NCBI RefSeq assembly: GCF_947491715.1
Contig: NZ_CANLKR010000022.1
Span: 35,229-99,228 of the forward strand
Length of the DNA: 64,000 nt
Source: an uncultured Shewanella sp.
Lineage (GTDB): Bacteria > Pseudomonadota > Gammaproteobacteria > Enterobacterales > Shewanellaceae
Direction of reading: 5' to 3'
The position numbers and the translations under genes are program-made. Below, piece by piece: positions 62,620 to 64,000 of the stretch; the first letter of the stretch is position 1; each line of letters begins with the position of its first letter. The notes beneath the pieces are model-generated. The model worked only from the letters and a program-made list of their open reading frames with translations, was not told where the DNA came from and did not search any database.

Positions 62620-63897
62620 ATGAAAAATAGAATGACAGTGAAGCTCACCCATGAATTGGCCCCCGCACACTGGGGGCAAGCGAAAGTGAGTTTTCAAGAC
62701 GATCAAGCCTATGTGCACTTAACTCTAGGGGAGTCATTACGGCAAATTCAAAAAGCGGCGCGAACATTACGCACTCAAGGTGTCACAGCGGTTGAGTTAG
62801 CTGGGGGAGAGTGGGATCTCGATAAGCAGTGGGCGTTTGCCCAAGGTTTCGCCACAGCGCGTTTCATTGCTGATATTCACTGGAGTGGTGACGACGCGAT
62901 ACGTAATGCGTTAACCCATAGATTAGAGGCAAGCTTTTTTGCTCGTCAGCTAGTCAATGCGACGCCAGAAAACTTAGCGCCTGTCACGCTTGCTGAGCAA
63001 GCGGCCACTTGGCTGGCAACAATCGGCGGTGACAAGGTGTCATATCGCATTATTGAAGGTGAGGCGTTATTGGCCGAGCAGTGGCATGGTATTCACGCTG
63101 TGGGTCGTGGCAGTGAACGTCCACCGGCATTATTAGAACTCGATTTTAATCCATTAGGTGACGATGCGCCGGTTTCCGTGGCGTTAGTGGGTAAAGGCAT
63201 AACGTTTGACTCGGGTGGGTACAGTATTAAAAGCTCCGAAGGCATGTTAGGCATGAAGTGTGACATGGGCGGGGCGGCAACGGTGAGCGCAGCATTAGGT
63301 TTGGCCATTAAGTCGGGACTCAATAAACGGGTGAAACTCTTTTTATGCTGCGCCGAAAACCTCATTAGCGGTCATGCTTATAAACTCGGTGACATTTTAA
63401 CTTATAAAAATGGAGTGACCGTTGAAGTGGTGAATACCGATGCCGAAGGCCGTTTAGTGTTAGCCGATGGTCTGCAAGCGGCCAGTGAAACAGGGGCTGG
63501 CTTGATAATAGATGCGGCAACTTTAACGGGCGCGGCGGTCATGGCATTAGGCACCAATTATAATGCAATTTTCTCACCTCAAACTGAAGTCTTGACCTTA
63601 GCGCAAGAAAAAGCGGCGCAGGTTGGCGAGCGTGTATGGCCGCTACCGCTAGATCCTTGGCATCAAGAGATGTGTCCATCACCTTATGCTGATACCGCCA
63701 ATAGCCGCGCCATGAAAGGCGGTGGCGCAGGCGGTGCCTCTAATGCGGCCGGCTTCTTATCACGTTTTGTTAATCCTGAAATCAATTGGCTACACATGGA
63801 CTTAGCATCTGCTTTTTCAGATTCTGGTGACAGTTTATGGGCCGCAGGGGCAACGGCGCATGGTGTGTTAACCATAGCCAACCTTTTGCAAGACTAA
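62620..63897 (+). CDS. pepB: Aminopeptidase B (peptidase M17)
   Basis: The ATG at 62620 is preceded by AGGAG at 5 bases and gives 425 residues, near the E. coli length (427); a start at 62590 is possible but lacks a site. The M17 catalytic core is complete: GKGITFDSGG (Lys and Asp ligands), MKCDMGGAATVSAA and the signature NTDAEGRL, with the later LTGAAVMALG. It is a two-metal leucyl-type aminopeptidase, hexameric in the family, acting in peptide turnover in the cytoplasm. Confidence 0.95.
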   Translation: MKNRMTVKLTHELAPAHWGQAKVSFQDDQAYVHLTLGESLRQIQKAARTLRTQGVTAVELAGGEWDLDKQWAFAQGFATARFIADIHWSGDDAIRNALTHRLEASFFARQLVNATPENLAPVTLAEQAATWLATIGGDKVSYRIIEGEALLAEQWHGIHAVGRGSERPPALLELDFNPLGDDAPVSVALVGKGITFDSGGYSIKSSEGMLGMKCDMGGAATVSAALGLAIKSGLNKRVKLFLCCAENLISGHAYKLGDILTYKNGVTVEVVNTDAEGRLVLADGLQAASETGAGLIIDAATLTGAAVMALGTNYNAIFSPQTEVLTLAQEKAAQVGERVWPLPLDPWHQEMCPSPYADTANSRAMKGGGAGGASNAAGFLSRFVNPEINWLHMDLASAFSDSGDSLWAAGATAHGVLTIANLLQD

Positions 63898-63925
63898 TGC
63901 AGTAAGCGCTAAGTAATAATAGGAC

Positions 63926-64000
63926 TATACCCAAACCACTTGAAAGTGCATGTTTTCAGAGCCCGTAAAAAGGCTTAATTCAAGGCGCATTATTGAAAGA
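63926..64000. mobile_element. Second copy of the TATACCC repeat element (cut by window end)
   Basis: From TATACCCAAACCACTTGAA onward the sequence equals the left part of the element at 37328, with three differences in 75 bases. Only the left end is in view. It lies 29 bases after the pepB stop. Confidence 0.75.

Noticed and set aside
62410..62718. 102-residue minus-strand frame between sfsA and pepB
   Set aside because: Its end is the tandem-repeat DNA read as LYCTLYCTLCCT and it overlaps the well-supported pepB start.

Overview
The window looks like a chromosomal segment of a marine gammaproteobacterium, most likely Shewanella or a close relative. The reasons are the collinear block sfsA-dksA-gluQ-pcnB-folK-panB-panC, divergent pepB, RapA next to a PIN/PhoH ATPase, RraB, groES-groEL with a Gly-Met tail, a long-type DapD, a GlyGly-CTERM-like protease and a zinc-uptake locus with a small His/Cys 'zinc chaperone'. 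This assignment is an inference from gene content; no 16S or marker search could be run. No rRNA, tRNA or CRISPR array was recognised.

Layout. 1-4.1 kb: a decayed array of displaced Rhs-type polymorphic toxin ends, each followed by a small secreted protein (candidate immunity), with frameshifted scraps of Rhs core/pretoxin between them and a 100-bp repeat after two of the immunity genes. 4.2-7.6 kb: SlyB-like lipoprotein, Vgb-like propeller, a MITE-like element and a thiolase. 7.9-11.5 kb: zinc uptake (chaperone, porin with a His/Asp loop, ZnuA-like binding protein, ZnuB-like permease, no ATPase gene). 11.6-15.9 kb: acyltransferase, rraB, a response regulator-CheC protein coupled to a diguanylate cyclase, and a crotonase. 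15.9-24.5 kb: glycosyltransferase, large cell-surface subtilase, lipoprotein, rapA. 24.9-30.4 kb: PhoH ATPase and a hybrid histidine kinase. 30.6-31.7 kb: two tandem paralogues of a small secreted protein built from SQHD repeats, which I do not recognise. 31.7-34.7 kb: a ketopantoate reductase-like and an acetoacetate decarboxylase-like gene divergent from a LuxR-type regulator. 35-39 kb: neutral ceramidase, a MITE-like repeat, dapD. 39-46 kb: RND pump, von Willebrand A protein, MATE exporter. 46-48 kb: groES-groEL with a clear sigma-32 promoter. 49-55 kb: accessory stretch with a glycine-rich/ricin-lectin protein, very AT-rich DNA, a truncated IS30 transposase, an antitoxin-like scrap, an OmpA-family protein, a LysE exporter and a hydrolase-fold protein lacking the nucleophile. 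55-64 kb: core block grxB, panC, panB, folK, pcnB, gluQ, dksA, sfsA on the minus strand and pepB on the plus strand; the window ends inside a second copy of the 37-kb repeat.

How genes work together. panB and panC are the ketopantoate and pantothenate steps of CoA synthesis, and the 32-kb reductase is PanE-like but sits in a different context. The zinc genes form an outer-membrane-to-inner-membrane route that must borrow an ATPase. The 13-14 kb pair links a phosphorylatable CheC-like protein to c-di-GMP synthesis. The secreted subtilase, ceramidase, lectin protein and RND/MATE pumps fit a particle- or host-associated marine lifestyle (inference). The most unusual items are the orphan Rhs toxin array, the SQHD repeat pair, and pcnB, whose true start appears to be an AUU codon as in E. 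coli.
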